From: a virus
Strand: one strand, 5' to 3'
Virus record (IMG/VR): IMGVR_UViG_3300040856_001210
Location: 1-27,396 of that record
DNA length: 27,396 bases
Shown: in pieces, positions 25,856-27,396 of the stretch
Layout: each line of letters starts with the position of its first letter
How positions within the stretch are numbered: the first letter of the stretch is position 1
Program-made: the position numbers and the translations under genes
The notes under the pieces: model-generated
What the model was told of the DNA's origin: nothing
Databases searched by the model: none
Seen by the model: the letters and a program-made list of their open reading frames with translations, nothing else

Positions 25856-27396
25856 ATGGCTTTAATGGACCGTCCCGAAGATCTCTCTACCGACGCAAAG
25901 GCAGATGATACAAATGTCATTGCACTGGAAGAGGATGGAGATGTAGCTCAAGAGAACCTAGAGTTCTCGGGATTAGTTGCGTACATCAACTCACAATATC
26001 AGCGATCCAAGACTCGCCGTGAGATGGACGAGGAACGATGGCTTTTAGCCTATCGTAACTATCGTGGTATCTACGGGCCTGAGGTACAGTTCACCGAGAC
26101 AGAGAAGTCTCAGGCGTTCATTAAGATTACCAAAACCAAAGTACTCGCCAGCTACGCACAGATCGTAGACGTTCTGTTTGCGGGGTCAAAGTTCCCGATT
26201 GGTATCGAGCCACGGAACTATCCTAACAACGTCGCCGATTCAGTCTCCTACGATCCTAAAAAGATTACTCCAGAGAAGATCGAAGAGAAGCTAGGCAAGC
26301 AGGTAGGTACAAAGAACAACGTAGCCCGTCCCGACTTAGAGCGTGACGCTGGCTTGTACAATAAGAAGCTACAAGATGTCGAAAATGATCTCGAACTTGG
26401 GCCGGGTGCTACGCCGTCTGCGGTCACTTGGGAGCCAGCTAAGAAAGCGGCTAACAACATGGAGACCAAGATCCATGATCAACTCGATGAGACAAATGCG
26501 GACAAACATCTCCGCTCTGTGGCTTTTGAATGCGCTCTATTCGGAACTGGCATCCTTAAAGGTCCGTTTGCTTTTGATAAAGAGTACCCTCGCTGGAATG
26601 AAGATGGTGAATACGATCCGCTCATTCAAACCATTCCGAAAGTAGAAAGCGTAAGCATCTGGGACTTCTATCCAGACCCCGACGCCCGTTCTATGGCGGA
26701 TGCGGAGTTCACAGTAGAACGCCACCGCATGAACCGCACACAACTACGTGCGCTAAAGAACCGTCCGTTCTTCCGTGAAGAAAGCATCGAACTCGCACTG
26801 GAGTTTGGTACGAACTACACACAGCACTATTGGGAAGACATCCTAGAAGACAACAACGTCGATTCAGACATCGAGCGTTTCGAAGTTCTAGAATACTGGG
26901 GTGTGATGGATACAGAGACTGCCGTAATGGCAGACTTGGATATTCCTGAAGAGCTACAGGATCGTGACGAGATCCAGATCAATGCATGGGTTTGCAATGG
27001 TCAGATCCTACGCTTGGTTATGAACCCGTTTACTCCTACTCGTATTCCTTACTCATCCGTACCATACGAACTAAACCCATACAGCTTCTTTGGCATCGGC
27101 GTAGCCGAGAATATGGAAGACACGCAGTTGCTGATGAATGGCTTCATGCGCATGGCGGTAGACAACGCCGCACTGTCTGGAAACCTACTAATCGAGGTCG
27201 ATGAGACTAACCTAGTTCCCGGCCAAGACATGAAGGTATTCCCCGGCAAGATCTTCCGCCGGCAAGCCGGGGCACCCGGACAGGCCATCTTCGGCACTCG
27301 TTTCCCGAATGTCAGTGGTGAGCTAATTATGATGTTCGACAAGGCTCGTCAGTTGGCTGATGAATCGACTGGTATGCCTTCGTTTGCACACGGCTC
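25856..27396 (+). CDS. Portal protein (3' end outside the window)
   Basis: The frame starts MALMDRPEDLSTDAKADDTN, three bases after the terL stop, and runs open for 513 codons to the window edge. EERWLLAYRNYRGIYGPEVQ, then KITKTKVLASYAQIVDVLFA, and later GFMRMAVDNAALSGNLLIEV with FDKARQLADESTGMPSFAHG, fit a tailed-phage portal, the dodecameric ring through which DNA enters the head. The early domain is acidic and the later part helical. Gene order terS-terL-portal supports it. Its length so far is in the range of podovirus-like portals. Confidence 0.87.
   Translation, partial: MALMDRPEDLSTDAKADDTNVIALEEDGDVAQENLEFSGLVAYINSQYQRSKTRREMDEERWLLAYRNYRGIYGPEVQFTETEKSQAFIKITKTKVLASYAQIVDVLFAGSKFPIGIEPRNYPNNVADSVSYDPKKITPEKIEEKLGKQVGTKNNVARPDLERDAGLYNKKLQDVENDLELGPGATPSAVTWEPAKKAANNMETKIHDQLDETNADKHLRSVAFECALFGTGILKGPFAFDKEYPRWNEDGEYDPLIQTIPKVESVSIWDFYPDPDARSMADAEFTVERHRMNRTQLRALKNRPFFREESIELALEFGTNYTQHYWEDILEDNNVDSDIERFEVLEYWGVMDTETAVMADLDIPEELQDRDEIQINAWVCNGQILRLVMNPFTPTRIPYSSVPYELNPYSFFGIGVAENMEDTQLLMNGFMRMAVDNAALSGNLLIEVDETNLVPGQDMKVFPGKIFRRQAGAPGQAIFGTRFPNVSGELIMMFDKARQLADESTGMPSFAHG

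Noticed and set aside
1-27396. Insertion sequences or transposase genes
   Set aside because: No transposase motif or terminal inverted repeats with target duplications were found; the only recombinase is the integrase.

Overview
The window is part of a temperate tailed-phage genome, probably a podovirus-like marine phage of an alphaproteobacterium. The phage assignment rests on family A DNA polymerase, DnaB-type helicase, primase, tyrosine integrase, both terminase subunits and a portal gene. The host inference rests on a putative attP that copies the 3' half of an initiator tRNA-fMet of alphaproteobacterial type, and on DUF1289 and DUF1127 genes, which are typical of that class. Neither end is a genome end: the window opens inside the last part of a rightward gene and closes inside the portal gene, as expected if a structural module outside the window joins the two on a circular map.

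Layout. (1) 1-500: 3' end of a rightward gene, probably virion-related. (2) 14344-606, leftward: integrase, two tiny genes, flavin-dependent thymidylate synthase, a hypothetical gene, the attP region, primase, two small genes, a terminator, then helicase, DNA polymerase, SSB-like protein, Cas4/RecB-like exonuclease, PD-(D/E)XK nuclease, DUF3310, a Mom-like/MazG fusion, class II ribonucleotide reductase and small genes, ending at a terminator near 501-532. This is the lysogeny, replication and nucleotide-metabolism arm. (3) About 14.86-20.0 kb, rightward: an island with a different base and word composition carrying short plasmid/phage-type genes (DUF932, DUF2958, an HTH coiled-coil protein). 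(4) 20.15-27.4 kb, rightward: an HNH-like gene, small basic proteins, DUF1127, membrane proteins, terminase small and large subunits and portal.

The most striking content is in the island. Each of three consecutive intergenic spacers (16770-16829, 17822-17884, 18507-18578) folds by eye into a complete hammerhead ribozyme in circularly permuted type II order: GAAA, stem III, cleavage-site C, stem I, CTGATGA. Stem II is short and open, and a predicted pseudoknot joins loop I to the sequence just after stem II. Stems and pseudoknot co-vary among the copies, and two of the three ribozymes overlap the preceding stop codon. Self-cleavage would cut one polycistronic transcript into near-monocistronic pieces with a hairpin on each new end. 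Island genes also share a ribosome-binding leader, and an orphan copy of that leader lies at 536-563.

The genes suggest a lifestyle of integration into tRNA-fMet, reshaping of host nucleotide pools (RNR, ThyX, MazG) and possible adenine hypermodification of the DNA (Mom), with a replisome of primase, helicase, PolA and SSB. All calls were made by reading the sequence; no database search or folding program was run.
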